A stretch of DNA of 64,000 nt from CAILHX01 sp964511385 (GTDB lineage Bacteria; Pseudomonadota; Gammaproteobacteria; Burkholderiales; Methylophilaceae): contig CAZEFE010000006.1 in the NCBI GenBank assembly GCA_964511385.1, positions 172,270-236,269 on the forward strand, read 5' to 3'. The notes below the pieces were generated by a model. It saw only the letters and a list, made by a program, of their open reading frames with translations. It made no database searches and was not told where the DNA came from. Positions 41,381 to 50,312 of the stretch are shown here, piece after piece (position 1 is the stretch's first letter; the number at the start of each line of letters is the position of its first letter). The position numbers and the translations under genes were made by a program.

Positions 41381-43156
41381 ATGAATATCCTGACCCAGTT
41401 ATACAAAGACTTGTGTTTGCGCCCGCGCGAAGCGCTGTGGCTGCTGGCGTTGATGTGCGCCACCCCGTTCCTGGTCAAGCACCACATGCAGCCGCTGACT
41501 TCATTTTCCAGCGAGTGGCTGGCGTTTGCCCTGGGGGTTGCCGCGCTGGCATCATTGTTGCGGAGCGAAACTTGGCAGCCTTTCCGGTTGCCAGTGGTGG
41601 CACTGGTGCCGCTGGGGTTGCTGGGCGTGGTGCTGGCGCAGGCCGGACTGGGGTTGGTGACATACCCTCAGCAGGCGGTATTGGTAGCGCTGTACCTGCT
41701 GTGGGCGGCGCTGTTGGTGGTGTTGGGCGCCACGCTGCGGCGCGAGCTTGGCATGCAGAAAGTCGCAACCACGCTGGCGCTTGCTTTGCTGGCGGGCGGT
41801 GTCATCAGTGCACTGATCGTATTCAGCCAGGTGGCAGGTATTAACCCGCTGAATCTGGTGGCTCGCAAAAACGGTTATTACGCCAACCTGGCGCAGCTTA
41901 ACCATCTGGCCAACTATCTGGCGCTGGCGCTGGCATCGTTACTGTACTTGTTTTCACGCGAGCGGGTGAGCCGGGAGTGGGGCGCAATCCTGGCACCGGC
42001 ACTGCTGATTGCGCTGGCGCTGACCGGTCAGCGTTCCGGCTGGCTGTACCTGCTGGCGTTGGCCATTCTGGGGCTGATGATCAAGCGCCGCCTGCCGGGC
42101 GCGGCTTCACACCAGATATGGGTGGGCACGTTATGGCTCATTCCATTGTTCGCCGCTATTCAGTTGCTGTTGCCACTGTTGCCGGCCACCAGCGATGCGC
42201 TGATGCCTGCCCAACGGTTGGTGGATGGGGCGGGCGGCTCCTCTGTCCGCCTGGAATTCTGGCGCATGGCCTGGGATATTTTTACCCGGCACCCGCTACT
42301 TGGTGTCGGGTTTTACCAGTTCAACTGGGAAAGCTTCCTGCTTGCTGATACCAACAGGATACCGCTGGGTTCCGTTTCGCACGCTCATAATCTATTCATG
42401 CAGTTACTGGCCGAAACCGGGCTGGTGGGCACATTGCCGGTAGTGGCTGGCTTCGCCTACTGGCTGTATCGCGCATGGAAAGCGCCGCTTACGCCGGAGC
42501 GTTGGTGGATGCTGGCTTTGCTTGGCGTGCTGTTTATCCACAGCATGCTGGAGTTCCCGTTGTGGTATGCCTATTTCCTGGGGATTGCGGCCGTGCTGCT
42601 GGGAATGGAGGAACAAAAAACGTTGCAGGCCAAACTGGACCTGGGGCCGCTGGCGCTGGCCGGCATACTGGCGTTCGGCATCCTGAGCCTGGGCAACACC
42701 GCCTACCATTATGCCCGCATGGAAAGCTGGGTGGCCTGGGTGCAGCAGGGCAAAGCCACCGAGGCGCAATGGAACGCCATCCGTCATGGTCTGGTGGTGA
42801 TGCGTGACCGCACGTTACTGACCCCGCAAGTGGATATGCTGATCGCCGTTTCCATGCCATTGGACCGTACCCACCTTGAAGACAAGATTGCCCTGAGCTC
42901 CGTGGTCATGCGCACGACGCCGGATGACAGCGTGGCATTCCGCCACATCAAGTTGCTGGCGCTGGCGGGGCGCAATCAGCAGGCGCTGGAACTGCTAAAC
43001 CATGCCATGAGCCGCTATCCGGACAAGGTGGAAGGGTTTGTGGTTTCGCTGCTGCCATTAATGAACCGTGAACCGCTCATCCTGCCGGTGCTGAATGCGG
43101 CGCTGAAGCGGATGTACCGGCTCAGGCAGGCGGAATCCGCCGCCAAGCACAAGTGA
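41381..43156 (+). CDS. pglL: PglL-type O-oligosaccharyltransferase (Wzy_C family)
   Basis: 591 residues from the ATG at 41381. About 12 membrane segments occupy residues 15-440, with a large periplasmic loop carrying the Wzy_C/PglL residues (RLEFWRMAWDIFTRHPLLGVGFYQFNWESF and VSHAHNLFMQLLAETGLVG; the His after Ser-His-Ala is the conserved catalytic-site His). A soluble helical C-terminus with TPR-like features follows (about 470-591). The family transfers a lipid-linked oligosaccharide to Ser/Thr of pilins, and the gene directly precedes a pilin gene. The pilin as acceptor is therefore a strong inference. It is distinguished from O-antigen ligase WaaL by context and length. Confidence 0.82.
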   Translation: MNILTQLYKDLCLRPREALWLLALMCATPFLVKHHMQPLTSFSSEWLAFALGVAALASLLRSETWQPFRLPVVALVPLGLLGVVLAQAGLGLVTYPQQAVLVALYLLWAALLVVLGATLRRELGMQKVATTLALALLAGGVISALIVFSQVAGINPLNLVARKNGYYANLAQLNHLANYLALALASLLYLFSRERVSREWGAILAPALLIALALTGQRSGWLYLLALAILGLMIKRRLPGAASHQIWVGTLWLIPLFAAIQLLLPLLPATSDALMPAQRLVDGAGGSSVRLEFWRMAWDIFTRHPLLGVGFYQFNWESFLLADTNRIPLGSVSHAHNLFMQLLAETGLVGTLPVVAGFAYWLYRAWKAPLTPERWWMLALLGVLFIHSMLEFPLWYAYFLGIAAVLLGMEEQKTLQAKLDLGPLALAGILAFGILSLGNTAYHYARMESWVAWVQQGKATEAQWNAIRHGLVVMRDRTLLTPQVDMLIAVSMPLDRTHLEDKIALSSVVMRTTPDDSVAFRHIKLLALAGRNQQALELLNHAMSRYPDKVEGFVVSLLPLMNREPLILPVLNAALKRMYRLRQAESAAKHK

Positions 43157-43448
43157 CTCCTGATTGAGGATAAGGGGCGATTCAGTATCCATCCCAAAAG
43201 TCGGGAAAAAATCCCGAAATAATAAGGAGGAAAACCCGGTGATATTCGGGAGAGGTGGATATATGCTCTCACGGGTCAGCCTTATATGATTCCTCACGTC
43301 GCTTCGCTTCATTGGCTGTGCTGTTTGCGGCTGATGCAAGCGGATGGCAAATGCTGTCGGAAATTTTTCCAGGCAGGGGCAGGGCCGGGTTGTTGAAGTC
43401 GGGTAACCGGGCGCTGTCCGTCTTTTAACTTGTGAGGAGAAACACGCA
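43157..43448 (+). promoter_or_regulatory. Pilin upstream region with CGGGA dyad
   Basis: This gap contains CGGGA-AAAAA-TCCCG (43202-43216), identical to the dyad before pglL, and a half site at 43247-43251, both about 200-240 bases before the pilin ATG. A strong ribosome-binding site (GTGAGGAG) precedes the pilin start. No convincing sigma-70 or sigma-54 promoter was found. Confidence 0.5.
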
Positions 43449-44357
43449 ATGAAACACGCTTTTTACAAAGGTCAGCAGGGTTTTACCCTGCTGGAACTGC
43501 TGGTGGTGATTACGCTGCTGGCGGTATTGTCGCTGGGCGCACTGGTGGCTTATGACGGCATCGGCTCCAATGCTGCCGCGACTGCTGCTACCAGCAACGC
43601 ATCCGCCGCTGACCGCGCCATCCGTACCTATCGCGCGGTGGCACTGAACTACCCAACCCAGTGGGATAACCTGTCCGCGGCCGCTACCGCTGCACCGTTC
43701 TCTACCACCATGGTGGCTGCTGAAACCCAGGCTGCATTCGGTGACTTCAATATCGGCGCCGCCAACGCTTCCGTCAGTGCGGCGATTTTCGCCTCGCTGG
43801 AAAGCGTCGGTATCGATGAAATTCAGCAATTGGCTGCCAATGCCACCGCTACCGGCGTGGCACCCAACCTGCAACACAACGAAGGCGCCAACCCCAGTGC
43901 CCAGGAAGTTGACATTGATGCCGTTACGCATATCTCCATTCTCCCGGCTGGTTCGTCCACGGGTGGTGCTTGTACCGCCGGTGGCCAGGCGATTGGCGCT
44001 AACTATGCAGGTACCACGGCAGCCAATGCCAATCGCCTGAATGTGATCAGCGACTCCCTGACCAGCGACACCTGCCACCTGGTGCTTGCCCTGGGCTTTG
44101 GCCACGATGCCGCGCACAGCACGGCTGACTCTGCCGCCGCGGTTGCCGCCGCACCGGCCTACTCCAGCGCCAAAATCAACCCGGCGACCAGCTACAACCG
44201 TTTTGTTGCACTGTTCCACCTGGGTAGCGGTGCTAATTCTGCGGCAACCGACATCACGGATGCCGACATCCATGCCAAGCCGCACTTCATTGGCGTGCTG
44301 GATACCGAAGGCCGCACCATTGACGAAAACCTGGCTTCCGGCACCGCCGCAAACTAA
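43449..44357 (+). CDS. Large type IV pilin-like protein (major pilin candidate)
   Basis: 302 residues. A type III signal sequence has the prepilin peptidase site QQG^FTLLELLVVI, cleaved after G11, with Glu at mature position 5, then a long hydrophobic helix. The globular part is unusually large for a pilin and rich in Ala, Ser, Thr and Asn, with two Cys (GACTAG and DTCHL) that could form the usual loop disulphide. The Ser/Thr-rich low-complexity surface fits O-glycosylation by the adjacent PglL-like enzyme. The strong Shine-Dalgarno and the own terminator suggest high expression as a single transcript, as for a major subunit. Confidence 0.82.
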   Translation: MKHAFYKGQQGFTLLELLVVITLLAVLSLGALVAYDGIGSNAAATAATSNASAADRAIRTYRAVALNYPTQWDNLSAAATAAPFSTTMVAAETQAAFGDFNIGAANASVSAAIFASLESVGIDEIQQLAANATATGVAPNLQHNEGANPSAQEVDIDAVTHISILPAGSSTGGACTAGGQAIGANYAGTTAANANRLNVISDSLTSDTCHLVLALGFGHDAAHSTADSAAAVAAAPAYSSAKINPATSYNRFVALFHLGSGANSAATDITDADIHAKPHFIGVLDTEGRTIDENLASGTAAN

Positions 44358-44396
44358 GTTTTACGTCTGATTGCTGTAGTTGTTGGTTGTACACGT

Positions 44397-44428
44397 GGGC
44401 AGAACCTGCAATGGGTTCTGCCCTTTTT
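44397..44428 (+). terminator. Rho-independent terminator after the pilin gene
   Basis: GGGCAGAACC and GGTTCTGCCC form a 10-bp stem around TGCAATG, followed by five T. It separates the pilin transcript from the assembly genes and nearly duplicates the terminator at 41074. Confidence 0.92.
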
Positions 44429-44464
44429 ACGAACACACCGGATGTTAAAAGACAACGAATTTGA

Positions 44465-45064
44465 ATGACTGCGATTTTTGAGAAAAACACCATCACGCTA
44501 TGCTGTCTTTTGCCGGGCCGGGCAGGATGTTTTTTTTCTGAAAAACCGCAAGTCACCAGCCAGGGCGGTTTTACGCTGATCGAATTACTGTTTGTGGCGC
44601 TGCTGGTTGCGATACTGGCAGGCGCGATCATTGTTGGTCTGGATCAGGATGATCGGAACGAAGCCAGGCTGAACAGTTACAGCATGCATGAAATGGCGCG
44701 CGCGCTGTATCAGTTCAAGCAGGACGTCGGGCATTATCCCGATGAAGATGATTCATCCCTGCAGCCGCGACACAGGCTGCAATTGTTATTGTCCTGCGAT
44801 GTGGCGGCTGATGCCGGCTGTACGGCTTTTGACATCGACACCAGGCGTGGCTGGAACGGCCCTTACCTCGTGGATAAGGGACGGGAGGAAGACCTGCCGT
44901 CAAATCCGGGTTTTTTTGTGTTCAAGGATGCCTGGGGCACTCCGCTGGAGTTGCACCTGGATCATGGAAAGCCACGCATTTTCAGCCTTGGCGCTGATAA
45001 AGCGACGAGTGGCGTGCCCGCTGACTGTACGGCCGGCGGCGATGATGTGGTGCTGTGTCTATGA
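44465..45064 (+). CDS. GspG-like pseudopilin
   Basis: 199 residues. A prepilin motif SQGG^FTLIELLFVALLVAILAG places Glu at mature position 5. The leader before cleavage is 35 residues, long for this class, with no clear Shine-Dalgarno at the only ATG (44465), so the start may be wrong. The globular part has the GspG-like pattern RALYQFKQDVGHYPDED, RGWNGPYLVDKG and DAWGTPLELHLD. It is followed by a further pseudopilin gene, whose ATG overlaps its stop. Confidence 0.75.
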   Translation: MTAIFEKNTITLCCLLPGRAGCFFSEKPQVTSQGGFTLIELLFVALLVAILAGAIIVGLDQDDRNEARLNSYSMHEMARALYQFKQDVGHYPDEDDSSLQPRHRLQLLLSCDVAADAGCTAFDIDTRRGWNGPYLVDKGREEDLPSNPGFFVFKDAWGTPLELHLDHGKPRIFSLGADKATSGVPADCTAGGDDVVLCL

Positions 45065-46074
45065 TGTATCCCGCCCGGTTTGCTCGCTCTACGCAGCAAG
45101 GTTTTACCATGCTGGAACTGGTGCTGGTGATCGCACTGCTGGGGGCCATGACGCTGGCCGCCACGGCGTTGTTCGACACCACGCTGGACCAGACCCGCTA
45201 CGACGACACCAAGGTGAGGTTGGAAACCCTGCGCCGTGCCATGGTGGGCGATCCCGCGCGCACGATTAATGGCGCGCCGGAAATCCGTGGTTTTGTGGCG
45301 GACATGGGGCGGTTGCCGGTGAACTTGCAGGAGCTGTTGGAAGCGCCTGCCAACCCGGCCATGCTGTGGGGAGGGGATGCGCTTGGCAACGTGGTGTCAG
45401 GCGTTTCCGGCGAGTTATGGGGCGGCTGGCGCGGACCGTATTTGCATACATTGCCCGAGAGCGGCGGCAATGTGGCTTTCCGTGATGGTTGGGGAACAGC
45501 GGGTGATGCGCCCAATTATGGCTGGTTGTATGGCACCCATGCGGCTGCGGCGGGCACTGCCTGTGGCGCCGTTTCAGCTACCCAGCCCACAAATGAGATT
45601 GTGCTGCAAAGCTGCGGGTTGGATGGCGTGGTCGGGGGCTTGGATTATGCGGCGGACTATCCGGCATCGGGTGTGCTGGTGACCGAGGACGATTGGTCGG
45701 ATGACCTGCAGGGCCAGACGATCGTGGTCAACTTCAACAAAGTGCCGAACCAGACGGTTGAGCTGAAACTTCGCGTGTATTACACCAAAGATGGCGCGAT
45801 ACAGCCGCCCTGGGATAGCCTGCCATTGACCATGTCCGGCGTGACCGCCTCGGGCGTGCTTTCCACCGCCAGCTTTACCTTCAGCGGTGCATCGCCGTTA
45901 CCCATGGGCAGGCACGCCGCCGTTGTTTGGTGCATCACCGACCATGCCAGCGCCACACAGGATGTGGTGTACAACGGCGATTGTAATGCGGCCAGCAACC
46001 CCACGCATGATCCGTATTTTTTCACCATGGTGCCGCGCGCGCAGCTGCCAACCATCTCCTGGACGATTCAATGA
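45061..46074 (+). CDS. Minor pseudopilin, GspG/H-like
   Basis: 337 residues from the ATG at 45061, overlapping the previous stop; a GTG two codons earlier is an alternative. The prepilin site is TQQG^FTMLELVLVIALLGAM with Glu at mature position 5. The N-terminal globular part resembles GspG (GRLPVNLQELLEAPANP, WGGWRGPYLHTLPESGG, FRDGWGT). A C-terminal beta-rich region of about 130 residues has no recognised family. The extra domain may make it a tip or adhesin-like subunit, by inference. It overlaps the next gene by 4 bases. Confidence 0.72.
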   Translation: MMYPARFARSTQQGFTMLELVLVIALLGAMTLAATALFDTTLDQTRYDDTKVRLETLRRAMVGDPARTINGAPEIRGFVADMGRLPVNLQELLEAPANPAMLWGGDALGNVVSGVSGELWGGWRGPYLHTLPESGGNVAFRDGWGTAGDAPNYGWLYGTHAAAAGTACGAVSATQPTNEIVLQSCGLDGVVGGLDYAADYPASGVLVTEDDWSDDLQGQTIVVNFNKVPNQTVELKLRVYYTKDGAIQPPWDSLPLTMSGVTASGVLSTASFTFSGASPLPMGRHAAVVWCITDHASATQDVVYNGDCNAASNPTHDPYFFTMVPRAQLPTISWTIQ

Positions 46075-47924
46075 AATTAAGTGCTATCACCGACCGTATT
46101 GACGCCCTGTTTTTGCCGGCAGCGCCGCTGCTGGTGTGTGAGACCGACGGCTTTAACCTATATGCGGCCATGGTGGCGCGGGACGGAAAAAACGGCCTCA
46201 AGGTGCTGTATTCGGTGGAGTCGCAAGCGCGCGAGGCGGGTGATGCGGTGGCCGAAGTGCTGGCTAAATTGCGCGCGCACGGCTGGGTGGGTGGCGGCAA
46301 GGCCATACTGTTATCACCCGGCGTATTGCCGGGTATGCCGGAGTTGCCGGTCAATCCGGCCAAGCCCAGGCCGCCGGCGCAGATGCAGGAGCTGGTGCGC
46401 TGGGAAGTGGAGAACCTGCTGATCGAGTACACCGCATTATGGTCGGTGGGGCGGTTGCTGGTGGGTTCCGGTTACCTGGATGAATCGCAGGCACGCGAAA
46501 TCATTGCGCGGCAACAGCAACAGCGGCGCACTTCCAGCGCCGCGCTGGATATGAACAATGCTCCGCAGCATTCGCTCAAGCAGTTTGGCGATCTGGCCGT
46601 GGAGTACGGCTATATTACCCAGGCGCAACTGGAAGACTGCCTGAAGCGCCAGGAATGGTTCCGCGTGGATGGTGAAGAGATAGCCTGTGGCTGGTCGCCG
46701 CAAGTGGACAAACGCGACAAGGCCGTGCGTGAAACCTGGCCGTGGCTGGCTTGCGGGGTGAGCCGCAAGCTGCTGGACCATTGGGTGGAAGCGTTTGCGC
46801 TGGGCGGGGTCAAGCTGGATGCGCTGTACCCGCTGGTGGGCTGTGCCACCGCGGCATTGCCACTGACGGAAGAGCCGGCATTGGTGATCGAGGTGCATGC
46901 CGGTTTGCTGGTGGGGATGCGGGTGGAAAACGGTCGGCTGAAAACGCTGCATCTGCACCAGTCGGCATTGCCGGGGCGCGACCTGGATGCCTGCCTGGAG
47001 GTTTACCACCTGCTGGTGCCACCGGATATCAAGTCCCTGTGGCTGGCTGGCAGCAGTAAGGATTTGCCGGAAATGGCGGAGAGCCTGTCGGCCATCATCG
47101 GCTGGCAAGTGGGTTTGCTCAATATGGAGGCCGGGCACGGCATGCGTTTTTCGCCCGGCATGGCCGGCGCGGCGCGGCATGCGCTGGCACTGAAAGGTGG
47201 TGCGTTGTGCTGCGAGGTTCCGGTAGGTGGACCGCGCGTGCCGATCTGGAAACAGCCGGAGTTCAGGCTGGTGGCGGCTGGCGTGATATTGCTGGTGTTG
47301 TTGGCGGCGGCGGAAATCAGTTTGCAGGTGCGGCATGGGCTGGTCGTGGCAGAGAAGGAAAAAGTGGATCAGCAGGTGGCGGAAACCGACAAGGCGTTTG
47401 CCCGTATCAAGGCGTTGCAGGACAAGGTGAATGAAGCCAAAAAGAAGGTCACTGCGGTGCAGGACGAGATGGCCAAGGTCGACGCTCGCATGAACTTTTT
47501 TGGCGCAACGCTGGATGAACGGGCATCACTGGTGCTGGCGCTGCTGGATGAATTAAAGCGCGGCGTCACCGACGATGTGGTGGTGGACCGGATTGAAGAA
47601 AATCCCAAAACCGGTTTTCGTATCAGCGCCTGGGCGATGACCGAACCCGGCGCGTTGCGTTTTGTGCAGAGCATGGAAACCGCTATGGCCGAGTGGGATA
47701 TGGACGTGCGGAACGTCAGCACGACGGCGGCGCAGGGGCGCTACAGCCTGCCAGGATTCGCCATCCGTTTCGACGTGGTGGCCGCGCCACCCATCGAGGC
47801 TACCCCGGCCGAGATTGCGGCGGCGGCGCCAACCCCGGCAGTCGGGACGGCACCTGCTTCGGGCGTGACTCCGGTGCCGGCGGCACCGCCAGCCGTTACG
47901 CCCAATAACAAAGGAGGTAAATAA
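46071..47924 (+). CDS. PilM-PilN / GspL-like fusion with MshEN-like repeats
   Basis: 617 residues. Residues 1-120 and about 205-385 resemble the actin-like cytoplasmic domain of PilM/GspL. Residues 125-148 and 171-194 are two 24-residue repeats (VGRLLVGSGYLDESQ... and FGDLAVEYGYITQAQ...) that match the MshEN motif in length and spacing, separated by a Gln/Ser-rich 22-residue linker. A single membrane helix (about 398-418) is followed by a coiled coil and a PilN-like periplasmic domain (about 500-580), then an Ala/Pro-rich tail. It should bridge the cytoplasmic ATPase with the periplasmic alignment complex. It overlaps the upstream gene by 4 bases. Confidence 0.75.
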   Translation: MKLSAITDRIDALFLPAAPLLVCETDGFNLYAAMVARDGKNGLKVLYSVESQAREAGDAVAEVLAKLRAHGWVGGGKAILLSPGVLPGMPELPVNPAKPRPPAQMQELVRWEVENLLIEYTALWSVGRLLVGSGYLDESQAREIIARQQQQRRTSSAALDMNNAPQHSLKQFGDLAVEYGYITQAQLEDCLKRQEWFRVDGEEIACGWSPQVDKRDKAVRETWPWLACGVSRKLLDHWVEAFALGGVKLDALYPLVGCATAALPLTEEPALVIEVHAGLLVGMRVENGRLKTLHLHQSALPGRDLDACLEVYHLLVPPDIKSLWLAGSSKDLPEMAESLSAIIGWQVGLLNMEAGHGMRFSPGMAGAARHALALKGGALCCEVPVGGPRVPIWKQPEFRLVAAGVILLVLLAAAEISLQVRHGLVVAEKEKVDQQVAETDKAFARIKALQDKVNEAKKKVTAVQDEMAKVDARMNFFGATLDERASLVLALLDELKRGVTDDVVVDRIEENPKTGFRISAWAMTEPGALRFVQSMETAMAEWDMDVRNVSTTAAQGRYSLPGFAIRFDVVAAPPIEATPAEIAAAAPTPAVGTAPASGVTPVPAAPPAVTPNNKGGK

Positions 47925-47929
47925 ACTCC

Positions 47930-48679
47930 ATGAATTTCAATCATCTATCCAATCGCGAAAAAGTACTGGTGGGGATTGTCGTGCTGGTGTTTGTGGGCGG
48001 CGGTTACGGAGTGTTGCGCGCCAGACCCATGCTGAAAGCCATTGCCGACATGAAAGTGGCCATTCAAGCCGGTGAAGACAAGTTGCGCAAAACGGTGATT
48101 CCCGAAGAGCCGAACGAAAGCCCGGCAACGCTGCAGAAGCAACAAGCCGAGGCTGAGGCCGAACTGGCTGTGCACAAGCAGGAAGCTGAGCAGATTGAAT
48201 CCCGGCTTGCGCCGCCGGGCTCGCAGGAGTTGCGGTTGCGAATTTCCGATTTGGCGGCCGACGCCCATTTACGCGTCCTGATCAACCAGGCTTATTCCTT
48301 GAACAAAGCCGCCAAAGCGACTGCGCCGGCGGCGGCGTACCCGCAAACGCGGCGCGGGGCGCGCCAGGCGGCCAGGGATGCGAGGCGGGCGGCAGCGGCG
48401 CAGGCGAGTGCCGCCGCTCCGGCAGCACCTGGAGCACTGGCGCCCGCCAGTGGCATGCATGGGCTGATGTTTGACATGGCGAACGGTACCGATTTCCAGC
48501 GCCCGCTGCAGGAGTTGGGGCTGGAGGGCAGTTTTGACGACACCCAAAAGTTTCTTGAAGGGTTGCAAAGCCTGCCTTGGCAGGTCACCCCAGTGCAGGT
48601 GCAAATTTCGGCGTTGGTGCCCAAGGATGGTTATCGTGGGAAACAGCAAGTGAGCACAACGCTCATTTTGCAGTATTGA
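47930..48679 (+). CDS. PilO / GspM-like inner-membrane alignment protein
   Basis: 249 residues with one N-terminal membrane helix (about 12-30, VLVGIVVLVFVGGGYGVL), a coiled coil (LQKQQAEAEAELAVHKQEAEQIE) and a PilO/GspM-type periplasmic end (FDDTQKFLEGLQSLPWQVTPVQVQISAL). An Ala-rich, Arg-containing insertion (about 128-172) breaks up the periplasmic part and is not usual for the family. It likely pairs with the preceding fusion protein. A GGAGG ribosome-binding site lies 13 bases before the start. Confidence 0.72.
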   Translation: MNFNHLSNREKVLVGIVVLVFVGGGYGVLRARPMLKAIADMKVAIQAGEDKLRKTVIPEEPNESPATLQKQQAEAEAELAVHKQEAEQIESRLAPPGSQELRLRISDLAADAHLRVLINQAYSLNKAAKATAPAAAYPQTRRGARQAARDARRAAAAQASAAAPAAPGALAPASGMHGLMFDMANGTDFQRPLQELGLEGSFDDTQKFLEGLQSLPWQVTPVQVQISALVPKDGYRGKQQVSTTLILQY

Positions 48680-48681
48680 GT

Positions 48682-50310
48682 ATGAGCGTTTCTGCGGAAA
48701 ACCTGATTGAAGCCGGGCTGATGCGAGGCCTTCTGGAGCATGAAACTGTTGCCAGGTTGCGCAACGAAGCGCGGCGTGAACGCGTGGATTTGCTGGAAAC
48801 ACTGGCCGCGCATTACCGTTTTCCGCAGGCGGCGCTGTTCCAGGCGCTGGCTGAAACGCGCGGGTTGCCATTCGTGCAGCCCACGCTGGAACGGGTGCCA
48901 CTGGAGAAAGTGAAAAAGCTGCCGGTTGCGCTGCTACAGCGCAAGCTTGCTTTACCGATGCTGTCGACCGATGGCGGCGAAGATTTGCTGCTGGCGATGG
49001 CCGATCCGGATGACCGGCCGACGCAGGAAACCTTGCAGCGCTTGCTGGGCATTCGCTTGCGTCCCGCTCTGGCCGACCCGGCGGTGCTGGCTACGCTGAT
49101 TTCCCGCGCCTATGCGGTTGATGCGGCGGAAGGCGCTCCGGTGGCGGAGTCCGATTCGGTGGCAATGCTGGATGATATTTTGCGTGAGGCGTATTTATGG
49201 CGCGCCTCGGACATCCACCTGATGCCGGATGAATCCGGGTTGAGGGTACGCCTGCGGGTGGATGGCCGCTTGCGCGATCATCTGGTGAATGCCGGGGCAA
49301 CTGATGCGGCCGCGCTGGTGTCGCGCGTCAAGGTGCTTTCCAATCTGGATATTGCCGAGCAACGCGAAGCGCAGGATGGCGGTTTTTCTTATCGCCTGCC
49401 ACCACCGATAGATCGCGAATTCAGTATCCGCGTGGCAACTGCGCCGACCCGGCTGGGCGAGCGCATTACCATGCGCCTGCTGGGGCAGGAGGCGCATGGT
49501 TTGACGCTGCCCAGGCTGGGGATGTCGGAAGAGGATCTGGCCAATTTCCGCCAGGCGATACGCAAGCCGTTCGGCATGATCCTGCTCACTGGTCCCACCG
49601 GTAGCGGCAAATCCACCACGCTGTTCGCCGCCTTACAGGAAATCAACAGCCCGGAACTCAATATCATGACGGTGGAAAATCCGATTGAGTATGTCATGCC
49701 GGGCGTGTCACAAATCCAGACCGGGGCAAAAATCACCTTTGCCGATGCGCTACGGTCATTGCTGCGACATGATCCTGATGTGCTGATGGTGGGCGAAATC
49801 CGCGATGGCGAAACCGCTGATGTGGCGATCAAGGCAGCCATGACCGGCCACCTTGTGTTTTCCACCTTGCACACCAATACCGCGTGCGGAACACCGATCC
49901 GTCTGGTGGATATTGGCTGCGAACCTTACATCATCGGTTCCACCATGAATGCAGTCATCGCCCAGCGGCTGGTGCGCCGCCTTTGCCCACGGTGCAAGAC
50001 ACCGCGCCCGGCAACAGCTGATGAATGCGAAATACTGGGCGTGCCGCCCGGACAAGACGCCGTGTTGCACGAGCCTCATGGCTGTGCGGTATGCCGGGGT
50101 ACTGGCTTCAGTGGCCGCGTCGGTTTGTTTGAGACGCTGTGGTTCGATGATGAACTGGCGCATGTGGTGGCGCGCGGCTGTACCGAGGAAGAGTTGGCTT
50201 CCCGTGCCGGCAAGCGTCTGCGGCCGATGTGGGCGGATGGCAGCGTAAAAGTGTTGGCGGGTCTGACCACGCTGGATGAACTGCGTGAAGTAGCGGTGAG
50301 AAAAGGCTGA
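48682..50310 (+). CDS. PilB/GspE-type assembly ATPase
   Basis: 542 residues from the ATG at 48682. The N-terminal GspE-like domain (1-140) has helices in the places of the two MshEN repeats, but the RLG and Gly positions are lost. The ATPase core has Walker A GPTGSGKS (304-311), the Asp box, Walker B DPDVLMVGEIRD (364-375), His box TGHLVFSTLHTN, and a tetracysteine zinc site (C435, C438, C468, C471). This is the elongation ATPase of the cluster. It lacks a PilT partner within the window. Confidence 0.9.
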   Translation: MSVSAENLIEAGLMRGLLEHETVARLRNEARRERVDLLETLAAHYRFPQAALFQALAETRGLPFVQPTLERVPLEKVKKLPVALLQRKLALPMLSTDGGEDLLLAMADPDDRPTQETLQRLLGIRLRPALADPAVLATLISRAYAVDAAEGAPVAESDSVAMLDDILREAYLWRASDIHLMPDESGLRVRLRVDGRLRDHLVNAGATDAAALVSRVKVLSNLDIAEQREAQDGGFSYRLPPPIDREFSIRVATAPTRLGERITMRLLGQEAHGLTLPRLGMSEEDLANFRQAIRKPFGMILLTGPTGSGKSTTLFAALQEINSPELNIMTVENPIEYVMPGVSQIQTGAKITFADALRSLLRHDPDVLMVGEIRDGETADVAIKAAMTGHLVFSTLHTNTACGTPIRLVDIGCEPYIIGSTMNAVIAQRLVRRLCPRCKTPRPATADECEILGVPPGQDAVLHEPHGCAVCRGTGFSGRVGLFETLWFDDELAHVVARGCTEEELASRAGKRLRPMWADGSVKVLAGLTTLDELREVAVRKG

Positions 50311-50312
50311 TC

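Noticed and set aside
43311..43330. Possible sigma-54 promoter upstream of the pilin (TGGC...TTTGCGG)
   Set aside because: The GG and GC elements are 11 bases apart rather than 10, and the other GG-N10-GC matches in the gap have poor flanking bases. Not enough to call.
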